Assembly (NCBI RefSeq): GCF_030272615.1
Contig: NC_081410.1
Location: 138,298,849-138,362,848, forward strand
DNA length: 64,000 nucleotides
Direction of reading: 5' to 3'
DNA from: Cryptomeria japonica
Taxonomy: Eukaryota > Streptophyta > Pinopsida > Cupressales > Cupressaceae
Shown here: one piece after another, positions 11,338 through 23,854 of the stretch
Layout of the letters: each line of letters begins with the position of its first letter
Position numbering within the stretch: the stretch's first letter is position 1
Translations under genes and position numbers: made by a program
Notes under the pieces: model-generated
Told to the model about the DNA's origin: nothing
Seen by the model: only the letters and a program-made list of their open reading frames with translations
The model's database searches: none

Positions 11338-11900
11338 GTTTTGTTTCGCCTTTCCCATTTTCTGTCCAAATCGTATCATTTTCTCCATGTTTCAAATTTA
11401 TGATATCATTTTGTCCTTAGCATCATCCCCTTTATGTCATTTAATTCCCTTTTTTTATTTTGCAGCATCGGTTTACCTATTTTTGTCTCGATTAGGTCAT
11501 TCTACTCTCATTTTGGTCCTACCACTTCGCCTTGCCCATTTTTTGTCTAGATCGTATCATTTTCTCCCCATTTTGAGTCTAGGATTTCATTTTGTCCTTA
11601 GCTTCATCCCCTTGGCATTAGTTTGTTCCCTTCTCAATCTGGTGATGTCGATTTGCCCCAAACCCTACTCTGATTAGGTCATTTTGCCTCCTTTTGGGTC
11701 TTGTCATTTCCCGTTTCCCATTTTCAGTCTCGTTGGCATCATTTTCTCCCGATTCCTATTTTATGATTTCATTTTGACCTCTTCTCCCACCCCATGGCAT
11801 CACATTCATCCCTTTTCCATCTGTTGACTTGCTTTGACCTAGTTTACCTGCTTTTACTCAATTTTACCTGATTTGAGGTCTAATTTTCCCATTATCGCTC
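11338..11900. repeat. Degenerate tandem repeat, period about 181 bp, three copies or more
   Basis: The phrase tttcattttgtccttagc recurs at about 11405, 11587 and, more diverged, 11767. The flanking words (cccattttctgtc, gtatcattttctcc, gattaggtcattttgcc) keep the same order in each unit. It is non-coding and pyrimidine-rich. The 139-codon frame over it is a by-product of the repeat. Confidence 0.75.
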
Positions 11901-13134
11901 GATTCTTCCCCTTTTCTGTCCAAACCTTCCCAATTCTTTCCAATTTCACCCATTTTGACCAAAATTGACTTATTTGACCTAATTAAGATCTTTGGACATC
12001 AGTTAGACTAATTTTCCCCTTTTAGGTTTAATTAATTAAGCCCTTTTTACTAATTATTCTCCCTAATATTTTGATCATTCATCATTAACCATATCCCTTT
12101 TAATATTAATTAAATAATTTTTATTATTTAATTAATTTCAATTTTACACTTTAATTAAATAATCTTAATTATTTAATTAAATGTTCAATTTCTATCACCC
12201 ATAATTGAGTAATTAATTTAAATTACTTAATTAGCTAATTGTGTCATAATTAAATAAATATATTTATATAATTCATTATTTGTCTTACTTATCCTCCTAA
12301 TTTTTGAAAATGACAACAATATCTTATATATTTAATGGGATTTTCCTTAATATCCTCTTTGATTTTTGAAAATCCATCTTTTTGGAAATGTCTCATTATA
12401 TCTTAATTTTAAATTCGAAAATGAGGTATGCATCCTCGAAAATTTGTTGTTTTTCTTTTTATTTACTTTTTCCTTGTCACCTTCATCCTTCCTCTAATGG
12501 CAGCTTTGTCATGCGCTCAATCAAGTTCATCCATCTAATCAAAAATCTTTTTGATCTTGTATGTTCCTTGAATCTGTAGTTTTCTATAAATTGGGACTTC
12601 TCTTTCAATCAATTCATCTAACTTTCGATAATTGTGTTATGTCAAATTGTTTAATCATCTAGTATTGTCATTATGTCCAATTGTCTAATCGTCTAATTTA
12701 ATATCTTCATTTAGGTGAACTCATTTAATCTTAGAATCGTACTTTCAAGATATCCTTGCTATCACCCTTGCTCTCATTCATACTTGTACTTGCACAATGA
12801 GAGTGACATCAAATTAGAGGAGAAAGAAAATTTTAATGGAGCCACATAGAAGGAACAATGATACCTGCATTTAGTTTCATATTGTTTACATTTTGTTTTA
12901 ATGTCTCTATTGGTAGAACTAGGATAAATTAGCATAGTTGTTTCAGAAGTTCGTGATTTGCTTTAGATTATGCTTTGGTTTGATTTCTCTCTAACCGTCT
13001 AACCTGGATTTTCTTGATCTTCATCTAGTGAACCTGACATGAACTATGCTTCTCATTTGATATCTGTGTGAGTTGCTGGTCATTTGAAGGTGCTCGAGAA
13101 GGCAATTTCCATCAAAAATTAACTTCCACACCTT
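11900..13134. other. No recognisable gene
   Basis: AT-rich sequence with strings of TTAATTAAATAATT-like words around 12040-12270. No coding or element signal seen. Confidence 0.5.
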
Positions 13135-13450
13135 TCAAGCTCTTAGAGGGCAAACCTATGCATTTGAAGTCCAGACCTGCGCATTTGGTCCTCAAAACTG
13201 CGCAATTGGCCCTTAGAATTACACAATTGGCCCTTAGAAATGTGCAGTTGGCTAAGAAATAAATCTCCTTTTTTAGTTTATGCAGATTTGGTTTAGGTTT
13301 CTATGCATTTGGTTCAAGTTTCTACATATTTGGCTTAGTTCCAATTGCATTTGGCTTCTTTTTTGTGCATTTGGTTCACTGTTTTGTGCATTTGGTTGTT
13401 TGTTCTACATACTTGGCCCAAGAAATTGTGTAGTTGGTCAGATTTGTCCA
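13135..13450. repeat. Irregular short-period repeat built on a tgcatttggt word
   Basis: Variants of tgcatttggt/gcaattggc recur every 20-30 bases about a dozen times, separated by variable pyrimidine-rich spacers. A smaller group of the same words is at 14330-14460. No coding role seen. Confidence 0.7.
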
Positions 13451-13665
13451 ATTTCATCACTGACTTTTGATATGCAGGGTTTTGCCTAAGTTGATGTATC
13501 ACATGTAGAAATTTCATTAATCAGGGTTTGTATTTGCAAGTTTTGGGAAGATCTAACATGCGCATGCAAGATTTTATGACAAACTGAGCATCTTTTTCAT
13601 CAATTTCTTAATTAGGGGATCAAAATGAATGACAACTCCCATTTAGATCTAATTAGGTGGTGAAT

Positions 13666-13881
13666 GAACTTTCAATGTCAAGTTACAAACTTCATCTAGT
13701 CCTAATTAGGAGGCTAATTGAACTTTCAATTTCAAGTTACAATCTTCATCTAGTCCTTATTAGGAGGCTAATTGAACTTTCAATTTCAAGTTATAATGTT
13801 CATCTAGTCCTAATTAGGAGGCTAATTGAAATTTCAATTTTAGTTTACAATCTTCATCTAGATCTAATTAGGAGGTCAATT
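13666..13881. repeat. 54-bp tandem repeat, exactly four copies
   Basis: Four head-to-tail units beginning gaactttcaatttcaagtta and ending aattaggaggctaatt span exactly 216 bp. A partial copy precedes them. Because 54 is divisible by 3, the array stays open as an 85-codon frame of repeating peptide with no known product. Confidence 0.92.
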
Positions 13882-14559
13882 CACTCTTTTCATTTCAATT
13901 GTAATCAAGAATAGCTTATATAGGAGGGTTTCAATTTAAAAAATGAATCAAAATGGTTCTCCCTGGTGAGGACGATCTCCTTGTGCTTTAGCCCAACCTA
14001 GGCTATCAAGACAAATAAGAAGACATTATTACTAAGTTAAATACCATTGCTTGGAACACAAAATATAGCTTCAGAGAGTACATGTGTACAAAATTTATCT
14101 TAAACAGAGAGGAAGAATGAGCACAACGTCTCAAAGAAGCCCTATGTAGAGAACGAGAACAATAAAGATAACGAGAACAAGAATGACAACAAGATTTTCA
14201 AATAGCTCCCACACATCCTCAATAATATTTCACATTTATTTATCATCAATTTCAATTATTTCATGCTTAATTTGTTGGTTTTTATCACCAATTTGTGAAA
14301 TTGAATTGAATTTATCTCTAATTTGCAGAAGTTGGTAAGAGTTGTGCAATTGATCTATGAAACTATGTACTTGGTCAAATTTGCAATGCACTTGGTCAGT
14401 CCTAATGCGCACATGGTAAAATTTATTGTACAATTAATCTTTGAACCTACGTAGTTGGTAGGTATAGAAAATTTGCAGCTCAGGGTTTTGTCAATAGATT
14501 TTTAAAATTTTCACTTTGATTTGATCATAAGGTTTTAGGGGTTACTAATCAGTTTATGT

Positions 14560-15560
14560 AGCATCTTGGTATCTCTGGGATGAAGATCAAAACAAATCAA
14601 ACTACTAATTTTTTTGGGTGTCGGATGATTGTCAAAGACTAAAAGCTCAAACAAACTTATGTGATTTATTTTTCATTAGATTAGCTCACAACTAAATTTT
14701 CTTAATGGGAATTAACATGGATTGTCTTTTGTTTATCTTAGCTCATAACTACTTTGATTAAAGGAAATGAACCTTTGTCTTTCATGTTTTGAGAACTTGC
14801 TCATTCTGTAGGGTGGGCCCACTATTGCATCAAGTATCTTTCCACCGCCTTCAAGGTCTTGGGAGAAAGAGAAAGGTGACAATGACCCCACTTCTCTTTT
14901 TTAGTAGAAGAATATTTTTGTGAGGATTTCATCACCTCATAGTGGTATTTCAAAACAAGAGTAGCTCTAGGGATTTCATCACCTCTTAGCGATTTCCAAG
15001 TGGTATCTCTCTTTCGGTTGCTATATAAAAAGCTTTGCCAAAGGTTGCTTGTAGTCGAAGTGCAATTTGAATTCAGGTTTATCAATAACGGTTGCTAGAG
15101 ATTTAATTAGCTTGCTTTGTGACACCTACATACCAGCTTTATTCCTCAAAGAATTACTACGAATCAATGTTTTAGTAACCCAAAATTCTTTTTGCAAGAG
15201 GTCGGGCCTCCGAAGCCAGCCCACATTGCTATTGTTCATTGTAGAGACAAAATTTTCCTCGATTCATAATATCCCAGATCTTAGAGGAAAAGAGATTTGG
15301 TATGCCCATGTCGTGGAGAGAAGCTAGTTTCACCAATATCTCTAGTTGTCCGCTTTGTTTCAATATTTAGATTTATCTGAGTGGGAAATCAGCAAGTAGT
15401 ATCCTCTTTCTAGCCTAGTCAAGGCATGCTTGAAAAGTGCTTTTATCTATTAATACTGGTAAAATATGGGCTAATCTAGGCCCCTTTTAGTGTCAACTCT
15501 GAGTGTGTTTTAGAGTCAAGTCACAAACAACCATCTCTATCTACTTTATCCTCTGTGACT
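14560..15560 (+). other. LTR-like promoter region, unassigned
   Basis: A strong TATA-like CTATATAAAAAG lies at 15021-15032, preceded by a GC-mixed segment that repeats tttcatcacctc (14927-14980) and followed by leader-like sequence. The composition resembles an LTR promoter, but I found no partner LTR or primer site. Confidence 0.3.
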
Positions 15561-15769
15561 ATTCATGCTAAGCATTATCATTTCAGCAAATCCAAACTTA
15601 TCCAAAAAGACTTCACGCATTCCAAGCAATCAAATCAGTCACTTGTCCAAAAGAATCCAAAGCAATCCAAAAATCACAACTTGTCCAAAAACCTTTAAAC
15701 ATTGAGAACCCCAAACGATCTTGAACGTTGCAACATCACATGTGAAACTTAAAATTATCTCAAACTTGC

Positions 15770-16005
15770 ATTAGGTTCCATCTTAGTCTCATTTTCATTT
15801 ATCATTGTCATTATCCATAGTCCTAGGTTCAAATATCATTATCATTATCCTTATCTTAGATTAATTATCATCATCCCTAGTCCTAGGTTCAATTATCATT
15901 GTCATTATCCCTAGTCCTAGGTTCATTTATCATTGTCATCATCCTTACCTTAGGTTCATATCATTGTCATTATCCTTATCTTAGCTTCATTATCATTGTC
16001 ATGCC
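15770..16005. repeat. Tandem repeat, period about 35 bp
   Basis: Six or so degenerate units of the form ttatcattgtcattatcc followed by ctagtcctaggttca. Non-coding. Confidence 0.85.
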
Positions 16006-16289
16006 ATCAGTCCATTAGCACATATTATCACCTTTTTCCATATTATTTTCTTAGTGTCAATCTTCACATTGCACTTAGATCCTAAAATCAATTTTTTGAA
16101 AATCCAGAAGAATATCAAATCTTAGGGCAAAAAAAAATTTTGTTGTCAAAGAAGTCAAAACCTTGTCAAAATTTCATCCATTATCAACACATGATCTTGA
16201 CCCTTTGTCCTCTAGAGGTCTCGAATTCATTGCAATTCCTCAAGGTCATATCTTTAGGTTTGTAGTCTCAAAGATTTCAAAAAATCTTG

Positions 16290-16706
16290 AAAAGAAGTCC
16301 AAAAATATAGGTGCATAGTCTTTCTTAGCTTGCATTTGTCCTTTTTTCCCAAAAATCTAAATAAATCAAATAAAAAAACATAGGTGCATAATCTTCCATA
16401 ATTGCATTTGTCCATTTTCAAAATTCTCAAAATCCAAAAAGAAAAAAATAGGGTTGCATTTGTCATCCTTAGGTGCATCTCATCTCATTCAAATATCTCA
16501 AAGATTCCAAGAAAATTCAATAGAGAAACCAAAGCATTAGTCCAATTTCATCACCAAACATCCTGGACCTTAGTTCAAAACAAGCATAATGACTCAGCAT
16601 TACCAGTATTGTAGAGAAAGCACCCAATTTCATCACCAAACATCCTGGACCATAGTTCAAAACAAGCATAATGACTCAGCATTACAAGTATTATAGAGAA
16701 ATCAAC
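16290..16706. repeat. Two short tandem repeats, including an 82-bp duplication
   Basis: Positions 16290-16470 hold two or three diverged copies of a unit with ataggtgcata and tgcatttgtcc. Positions 16543-16706 are two nearly identical 82-bp units starting caatttcatcaccaaacatc. Confidence 0.85.
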
Positions 16707-17154
16707 CTTCCAATAGAAAGAGAATCATCCCCATATCAACCTTCCTACTCTCATGGGACCATTTCATTCCAATAAACAAATCAATCATGTCAATCCAACA
16801 TACACATGTCCCAAAACATGCGCCAAACTTATCATAACCAAACAAAGGTCATCCCTATTTCTCCATCACTTGAAGAAAAACTAGCTTGAGAAATAGAGAT
16901 CTTGGAATACAAAGTTAAAAAAAGTGAAGAGACTAGATCCTATATGTCTAAACTATTTTGAAAATTCAAAGGTCCAAACACAAACTTAGAGCCAATGGAC
17001 ATACAAGCTCTCATTGTAAAATCAAACATACCAACTCTTGCAAACTTTGAAATATTTTCAAACTTTGTAATAATATTCTCATATTATATGTAAAAAATAA
17101 CTATTGTTTTAGAACGCAATGACATCGCTATGAGAACCTACAAAAACTAGGGCT

Positions 17155-18600
17155 ATGTGTGGTAGCTCGAAGGAGAATATTGTGAATGGGTTGCCTTGGC
17201 AGTGTGGGCAAGGGTTGAAGATCTTCATGAATAGTTGTTTCCCTCCTTTTCATCAGGATTATAGTTCCTTTGTCGATGCTTCTCGATCTCCCCTCATGTC
17301 GCCTTTGCATCTAAGTTTGGCTAGGGTTAGCCATGGTGGGGTTGGGGGATGGAAAGAGGACCACAAAATTGAGCCTTTTTCTTCCAAAACTATAGTTGGA
17401 TCCAGGGGTATGATTTATTTTTCGGTGTTGGCAAGAAGATCTTCTTCGGTGGCTAAGACATGGAATGATGATCTCCCTAAGTTGGGTTTGGTGTCCCCTA
17501 TAGTGCCTATGCCATTGTGTTTTTCTTAGTCCCCTCTCAAAGTGGACCTAGGAGAGGATATTTCACTTGAGGTCTCTAGAAATGAAGCTTTCTTTTCTGA
17601 ACAAGGTCTAATCGGTAGATTCAAAGCATTATGGTTGAGTCTTTCTAAGCTTCATCAATGGATCTTGAACACCTGGAGACCCATTCTTAATAATGACATT
17701 CAAATTTATCCTTGTGCAAGGATATTTTTCATGGTGGTTTATGAAGATATCCAAGATTGGTGAACGGTTCTTTGTGACTACCAATGGGACTTTGAGCAAC
17801 ACCTTCTGATGTTGAAACCTTGGCATCCATCCTTTGACCCAAATTCTGAATCTTTCTTTGTAGTTCTAGTCTGGGTAAGACTCTTTATTTACCATTGCAA
17901 TTTTGGTTTGACTTCTATTTTGAGGATATTAGAAACTCTTTGGGGAATTTTTGGGTGTTGATGAGGGATCCTCAAAGAACCTTCACACAACCTATGCTCA
18001 CATTTTGGTTGAAATAGACATCACTAATAATATTGTGGAGTTCTCCCTTAAGAATAGTGGTAGATATTGGAATCAAATTGTAGGCTACGAAGGATTCTCT
18101 TTCATTGTCGTAGGTGTTATAAGGTTGGACATATGGCATCTGAATGTTTCAAATGAAAGAAAGATAATCGAGCTACTTGGTGGAGGGATGTCTCTCCCCA
18201 CCACTATTTTGTCGAGGAGGATTCAAGTCTGGAGAGGAATACTACAACCAATGAGGTTGAAAAATATCCATCAAATTTTAGGGTTGATCCTCTGGATGCT
18301 TCAAAAAACACAGTTGATCCTCCAACCCCATTGAATGTTTCCACCTTAGGGGCCCAAATTGGGTCACCGTTAATGGGAAAGGATAGTAGTTGATGCTTCT
18401 TCCCCAATAAAGGAGTTGAGGGGCATTTTGAGTATTATTTTTTTATGCCCTATGTGGGTGCAGATCCTACAGTTGAGTTAATGGGTGGAGATGGTGATGG
18501 GGAAAATTGGACAGTGGTACAAAGAAAAAGAAATAAAAATGAGACCCCATTCAATATGATTCTTCGCTCTCAAGCTAAAAACGGAGAAAAATCCTAGAAG
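17155..18600 (+). pseudogene. LINE (plant L1-type) ORF1, decayed
   Basis: Three plus-strand frames together give an ORF1 protein of plant L1-like LINEs. An N-terminal low-complexity stretch (17155-17530) is followed by a DUF4283-like region (17580-17940) with GRFKALWLSL, HPSFDPNSE and LVWVRL. A CCHC zinc knuckle CRRCYKVGHMASEC follows at 18106-18147, then a C-terminal end with WTVVQRKR and LRSQ at 18500-18595. ORF1 binds the LINE RNA. At least three frameshifts or stops interrupt it (near 17530, 17760, 17950 and 18150). Little more than an apparent 3' tail follows, so the ORF2 endonuclease/reverse transcriptase is missing. Assigned from motifs only. Confidence 0.75.
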
Positions 18601-18780
18601 TGCTACTTGTAATGTAGTTCTAAACCCTATTTATGGGGTCCCTTGTGCAATTGTTTGTTGTATTAACCTATAGCTAGTAAGAGTCAAGCGAGAAGTTTTT
18701 TGCCTTTTGGGATAAAGGGCAGTATTTTGTAATTTGGGTTCATTTGAAGCTTATTTATAGGCTCTAGTGGCTTTTAGCCA
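18601..18780 (+). other. Probable 3' tail of the LINE fragment
   Basis: Directly after ORF1 comes a T/G-rich segment resembling a LINE 3' untranslated region. No target duplication was found, so the end is arbitrary and ORF2 must have been deleted. Confidence 0.4.
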
Positions 18781-21420
18781 TGGTGAAAACTCCTTCTATA
18801 ATAAATATAATGGGAGATGCCCCATATGCAGCCTTTAGCTTACCAAAAAATAAAATCTCATATTATATGTGGATGTATGCAATTATACATGGATTAATAT
18901 GTATGTTCTACCATAATATTCATAATATATGTTGTATGCAAATACCTAGCACAATCAAGTTTAACTTGTGTTCTCTTCCAATGTATTGTGGCTCTATTGC
19001 CTAAAGAATATACATTAATTTGAGATTATCTAGTACACCAATCTCACATCTTTAAGAAAAACATTGATCAACAGTTTATGAAAGGGGACTATTTTCATGC
19101 ACTCGTAACCTCATAATATAACTAGGGATTTATCATCAAGAAAGCTATTAAATGAATCTATTTTCTGTGGATCAGATTACACATTTTTATCATCTAAATA
19201 GGAGTTTTGAGATAGCTAGTTGTACTTGGTTCAGTGACAAGATTTGGTGCCAAGTGAATAGGTTGGGTTTGGCTATCATTAACCTATAATTATTTATTTT
19301 ACATCATTTTAATAATGTTTTGGTGTACCCCTAAGAATACTCTCCCCATTCTAAGATAATCTCAAAGAGTGAGAGATGAAACCCACTCTCGTAGAGTTGG
19401 CCTTTAACCAGCCATGATCTTTTGATGAATCGATTTCATTCACATGACAAAAACCTTGGGCTTGTGAATGAGATTTAGTTTTGAGAGGTGGAGTGATGAT
19501 TTTGGGATCCAACAAAAATAGTTATACTAAACACATTTTTCAGAAATATTGCACATGCTATTCCCACAAAATATTCTCCTTAGTATACCTATTTTATTCT
19601 TACAACTTACCTATTCATTTGATAAAACCACTATAAGGCTTACTAATTCTGAGTGATCCCATAATACTGGGTTACACTTTTGGCCAAACTTGACACTAAA
19701 ATCAACATTTTGCATCAAATCTTTACTTTCTAAAACCTATTGCAACTAAACCATTAAGAATTTGAAGATGAAGTAAACTACTAATTTGTGATATTTTTCA
19801 TATAGATTCTAAATATATATTTTTTTAAATAATTAGAAATTAATTGTCCATATTGATATGTAACTTTTATTAACTCAATATTTACACTAATCAACATTTT
19901 TCAGAAGTGACATTTATTTTGTAATGCATAACATTAAATTTTATTGCAAGAAGGAAATTCTAATTTTTGAAATATAGAATTTTCACACCAATATCTATGG
20001 AATGGATATTTTTTCATAATTTTTTGTTACATATAATTTTTTCGTTAATTTTTTAAGACAATGTAATTGTAATTTGGATAGAGGCGTATTTCGTAATGCA
20101 TAACCTTTTTTGTATGCATTTGAATTAACTTCTTCTTTTTGTGTTGAAATGAGGATATCAATACCTAGGGAAAAGATATTTTTTACAAAAAAAATTCTCT
20201 ATTTTTCAATTCTTCCACATGTGTGAAACACAATCCTTAATGTTTGATGAAAAACCTATGTTCATAAGAAATAAAAAATTAAATTAAATTAAATATATTA
20301 AAAATTATACTATTTGGAAATCTTATGATAAGGACTAAATACTTAAAAATATAAAACTTCTAAACGGTGCTTCATTTGACCCCCCAAAAGCTAATGTAAA
20401 AGTGATTTTTTATTAGCATTTTGATAGTTGCGAAGGAGACTCCATTGCAGGTATGATTTAGAAGTAGAGAGGTTCTATCCAAGAAATTTTGATCTAAGAG
20501 CCTTTGATCTAACTCTCTTTAATTAATTACTTCAAATGGAACCTCTTAAAGCCTAAATCATTATATTTTCTTTAAAACGAATGATTTTAGCAAAAATTGA
20601 GATGTACCAAAAAGTATAACCTAGTATTGTGGGATCACCCTTCTATATAATCCCTTAATCCAAAGTACTTTTCTATTTTTATTAATTGATTTTCAAGTCT
20701 TTCTTTTAATTATTTTCCCCCAAAGTTTGTAGAGGTAACATCTTGTAATGGTGTACTTTGAAATAAGGGTTTCAACAATTAAGATAATAAAACCACTAAC
20801 TAACCAAATTAACCATACATTGAAAGAAGGAGGTAAATCCAATGGATCTAGCCATAATTTGATTTGAAAAGGGGCTAAGAATACTTATCAAATTTACCAA
20901 TTTATGGTCTCCTTTCTAGTTCAAGATTGGATAATAATTGTGAAATTAGGATAAAACAAGGAATGATTGAAGTAAATTATCAAAAACAAATCGGTACAAA
21001 TATCCCACAAATCCACAAACTGAGATCTAGGTAAAATAATATATTTAGAAACTATTCCCAGAAGTTTGGCCCGATTTTTTGGGATCAAGTAGCATAGATT
21101 TGCCCTAGTCCTTCAAATTTTCCTTCGTCGAAAGCTAAACTTGTTCATCACTATCAACTCTATCAAAATTCCTAAGTACAGCTCCTGAGCCTATTCCATA
21201 CACATAGAAAAAAAGTAAATATGGTTGTCGATAGGGGTTTGCCTTAAGTCAAACCCCAGTTTAAGAATTAACCTTGAATTGAATAATGTAAATGCTGAAG
21301 TAAATGCTAAGGACATATACCTTAGATCTACAATTGTTGATGATGATGTCATGCTCTTTGAATGTAGTCACAAATGTTGAATGTAATGGCATGACAAACA
21401 CATGAACATGAAAAACCCTA
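18781..21420. other. No recognisable gene
   Basis: AT-rich DNA with only short frames. I see no element boundary or conserved motif. Confidence 0.5.
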
Positions 21421-21583
21421 ATCAGACACACATCCTTGCATGAAGATTGATGTAACTTTGCTCCACAAGGCTTGAAAGATGAAATGTAGCCTTGAATCTC
21501 TCAAAATGCTTGATGATGAATGCTTCACGGATGCATGAATGATAGAGTATATGAGTGATGATCAAATTGAATTGGTAGGATGT
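21421..21583 (-). mobile_element. Older LTR, part downstream of its TATA box (split by insertion)
   Basis: This segment continues, on the minus strand, the LTR whose 5' part lies at 29112-29491. The two were separated by the insertion at 21589-29111. The inner boundary of this older LTR is not clear. The 98-codon minus frame over it is not credible. Confidence 0.45.
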
Positions 21584-21588
21584 CTTTA

Positions 21589-22675
21589 TGTAGCGTCCTA
21601 AAATTGCGACACTTGCAATTTCGACCGCATTTGGGTCTTCACGATGGCGACGCAACACGGAACCTGAATGGAGACCCCGAAACTTGTTCATGACATCAAA
21701 AACTGCATTTTCCAGCACCCTGGCCTGATCCTCCTTTCACCCTGTTGTCCCTGGAGGTGGGACCATGGCGCCCAACGCCCTGGTCCTTCAGGACTAGGGC
21801 ACCCAGCGCCCTGGTCCCTGGCCCTATTTTTGGGCCCGGTCTCTTTTGGTCTCAGGTCTTTATGTTTGCAAATTGGAAAATAATCTTCCCAGGTCGGCCT
21901 AAGGTCAGAAAAATCAGTCTTTTAACCCTAATTGACAAGTATATAAACTACATTTCCTCTCCCATTTTAAAAGATGAAAAAGAGGTAGGAGCGACATTCA
22001 AACATTCAAGCATTCAAGCATTCAAACATTCCTTCAAGCAATTGATCATTCTAAGTCTCCATTCAAGGCTAAGTGTTGCATTCAAGACAAGGATTCAACC
22101 ATTCAAGAGGAGATCACATACCACATACAATATACAACATACAACAACATCTACACCTTCGCATGTAAGAATACAAACATTCTTACAACAAGGTTGCAGG
22201 TATGCAACTGTAATTGAAGATCTGGAATCCTTGTGCAGAGACGAACAGATCCCCCTTCATTTCGCGGATTTTTCGGAGGACCGTGTGCACGCCGGGCGCC
22301 ATCGTCCCGTCAACTTTCGCTCAAATTTGCAGGACAGCATCGTCTCGACATTTTACTACTAATTCCAGGTCCGCAGCTTCATCCAATATTCCTATCTCTG
22401 TTTATAAGCGAATCTTTCTCACTTTACATGCATTCCTAGCTCAATCCTTCTATCTACATTCTTTACAAAAGAGGGTAGCCTTGCTGTCACAACCCTTGAA
22501 ACTCATTCAGAATCCAATCTTGCATTGTGTGGGATTGGATCTTGTGGGTTTCAACCCCTCTTTTGAATGTAAAGTCTCTCCTAAGTGAAAATCGTCAACC
22601 CTAGTGACCTCCTTCCCCTCTCCTCGGAGTGGTGGGGGGAACACTTAGGGTTCGATCGTGATTTTCTGCTTTACA
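21589..22675 (+). repeat. 5' LTR of the Tat-like element
   Basis: Length 1087 bp. It contains a GC-rich 27-nt hairpin (21760-21786, 6-bp GGACCA/TGGTCC outer stem), a TATA box TATATAAA at 21940-21947, a cattcaag-type 10-bp repeat at 21998-22040, and a 30-nt hairpin motif at 22278-22307 that recurs in the leader. Frames crossing it have no product. Confidence 0.95.
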
Positions 22676-22677
22676 TT

Positions 22678-22697
22678 TTGGTGAACCCAACGTGAAC
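22678..22697 (+). other. Candidate primer binding site
   Basis: TTGGTGAACCCAACGTGAAC begins two bases after the LTR, where a primer site is expected. I cannot assign the tRNA from memory. Confidence 0.6.
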
Positions 22698-23050
22698 ATC
22701 CTTTCTGATTATTCGTGGTTAGATCTGAAAATTGGATGCCTTGATTACATATCCATGTTTGATCTTTTACAAATTTTAGAGGTTAATTGCATAAAAACCC
22801 TAAATTTTCTTTTTAGTAATTGAGCTTGCGAAATGTTTAATTGTTAATGCTTGTTTCAGATCTACCCTTCTATTACAAATTGTCAATTCATATTTGTGCT
22901 TTAATTCTGAAAATTAAATGGTTAAGTGTCAAAACCCTAATTTTTAAAACCCTCTTGATTCCACCTTTGACTGCTAATTTCACTGATCAAAACATCTCCA
23001 AATCGATTGTAACTTTGGATTCTGCAACAAAATCATAATATCTTTCATCC

Positions 23051-23129
23051 CTGAAAATTTGGAAAAAAGTTGCGAGGACCGTTTGCACCCCAAGCGCCAT
23101 CGTCCCCGACATTTTTTCCGAAATTTCAG
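23051..23129 (+). other. Leader hairpin 1
   Basis: An 18-nt arm starting CTGAAAATTTGG pairs with an arm ending CGAAATTTCAG, with one mismatch and one G-U pair. The arms enclose a 30-nt inner hairpin at 23076-23105 (GGAC...GTCC). Confidence 0.6.
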
Positions 23130-23675
23130 GAGCTAGATCTTATTGTATTTTTCTACTAAAATCTAGAATTTTGGCTGATTTTATCAATTCTAACACTTTC
23201 AAAATTAAAGTCAAAGTTGGTCTAGTGATTGCTTGGATTAAGGCTCCTAATCATTCAAAAATCATTGAAATTGAAATTTTGTGTTGAAATTGTGTTTCTT
23301 ACTGTCCTAAATCTGAAAAGTGTGTCGGCATTCATTCGAAATTTCAGTGCTTTATTCAAATTCTTGCAATTTGTGACTTTTGAAATTAAGTGTTTAATTA
23401 CACCAACTTTGATTTCCACTTTCAAAATTGAATTTTGCGTGAAATTGAGTCAACTTTTAATTCAAAGCTTGCATTGCTCTTAGTATTCCCTCTAAAATCA
23501 TAAAATTCAAAATTTCAGTTTCCCTCTCTTTTTCAAAATTCAAATTTTGCATTTTCCAACAATCTTGGTAGGGTTCAATTTTGAAATTGCAACTTTAATT
23601 TGGCCTATCTACAGATCATAAAATCACTCAATTTTTTCAGATTAGCTTTAAAATCATCATAACTGTCATCCCTGC

Positions 23676-23747
23676 AAATTTCAAAAAAAGTTGTGAGGAC
23701 CGTGTGCACTCCGAGCGCCACAGTCCCTGACATTTTTTTTGAAATTT
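23676..23747 (+). other. Leader hairpin 2
   Basis: A perfect 14-bp stem, AAATTTCAAAAAAA with its complement, encloses the same 30-nt inner hairpin (23697-23726). It is a diverged copy of the structure 620 bp upstream. Confidence 0.6.
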
Positions 23748-23854
23748 CGGGAGATTGTCGTGATTGCATTTAACAGCCTAAATCTAGGAGATTGGTTGAT
23801 TTTATTGAAATTTGCTACCTCTAAAATTCAAAATCTTCTCTCCCTCTCTAGTGC

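Noticed and set aside
13666-13881. CRISPR-like array
   Set aside because: Units are directly contiguous with no unique spacers, in a eukaryotic context; ordinary tandem repeats.
21745-22362. 205-codon frame, and its 274-codon counterpart at 28201-29025
   Set aside because: They lie inside the two LTRs of the same element, differ in length because of indels, and carry promoter and RNA signals.
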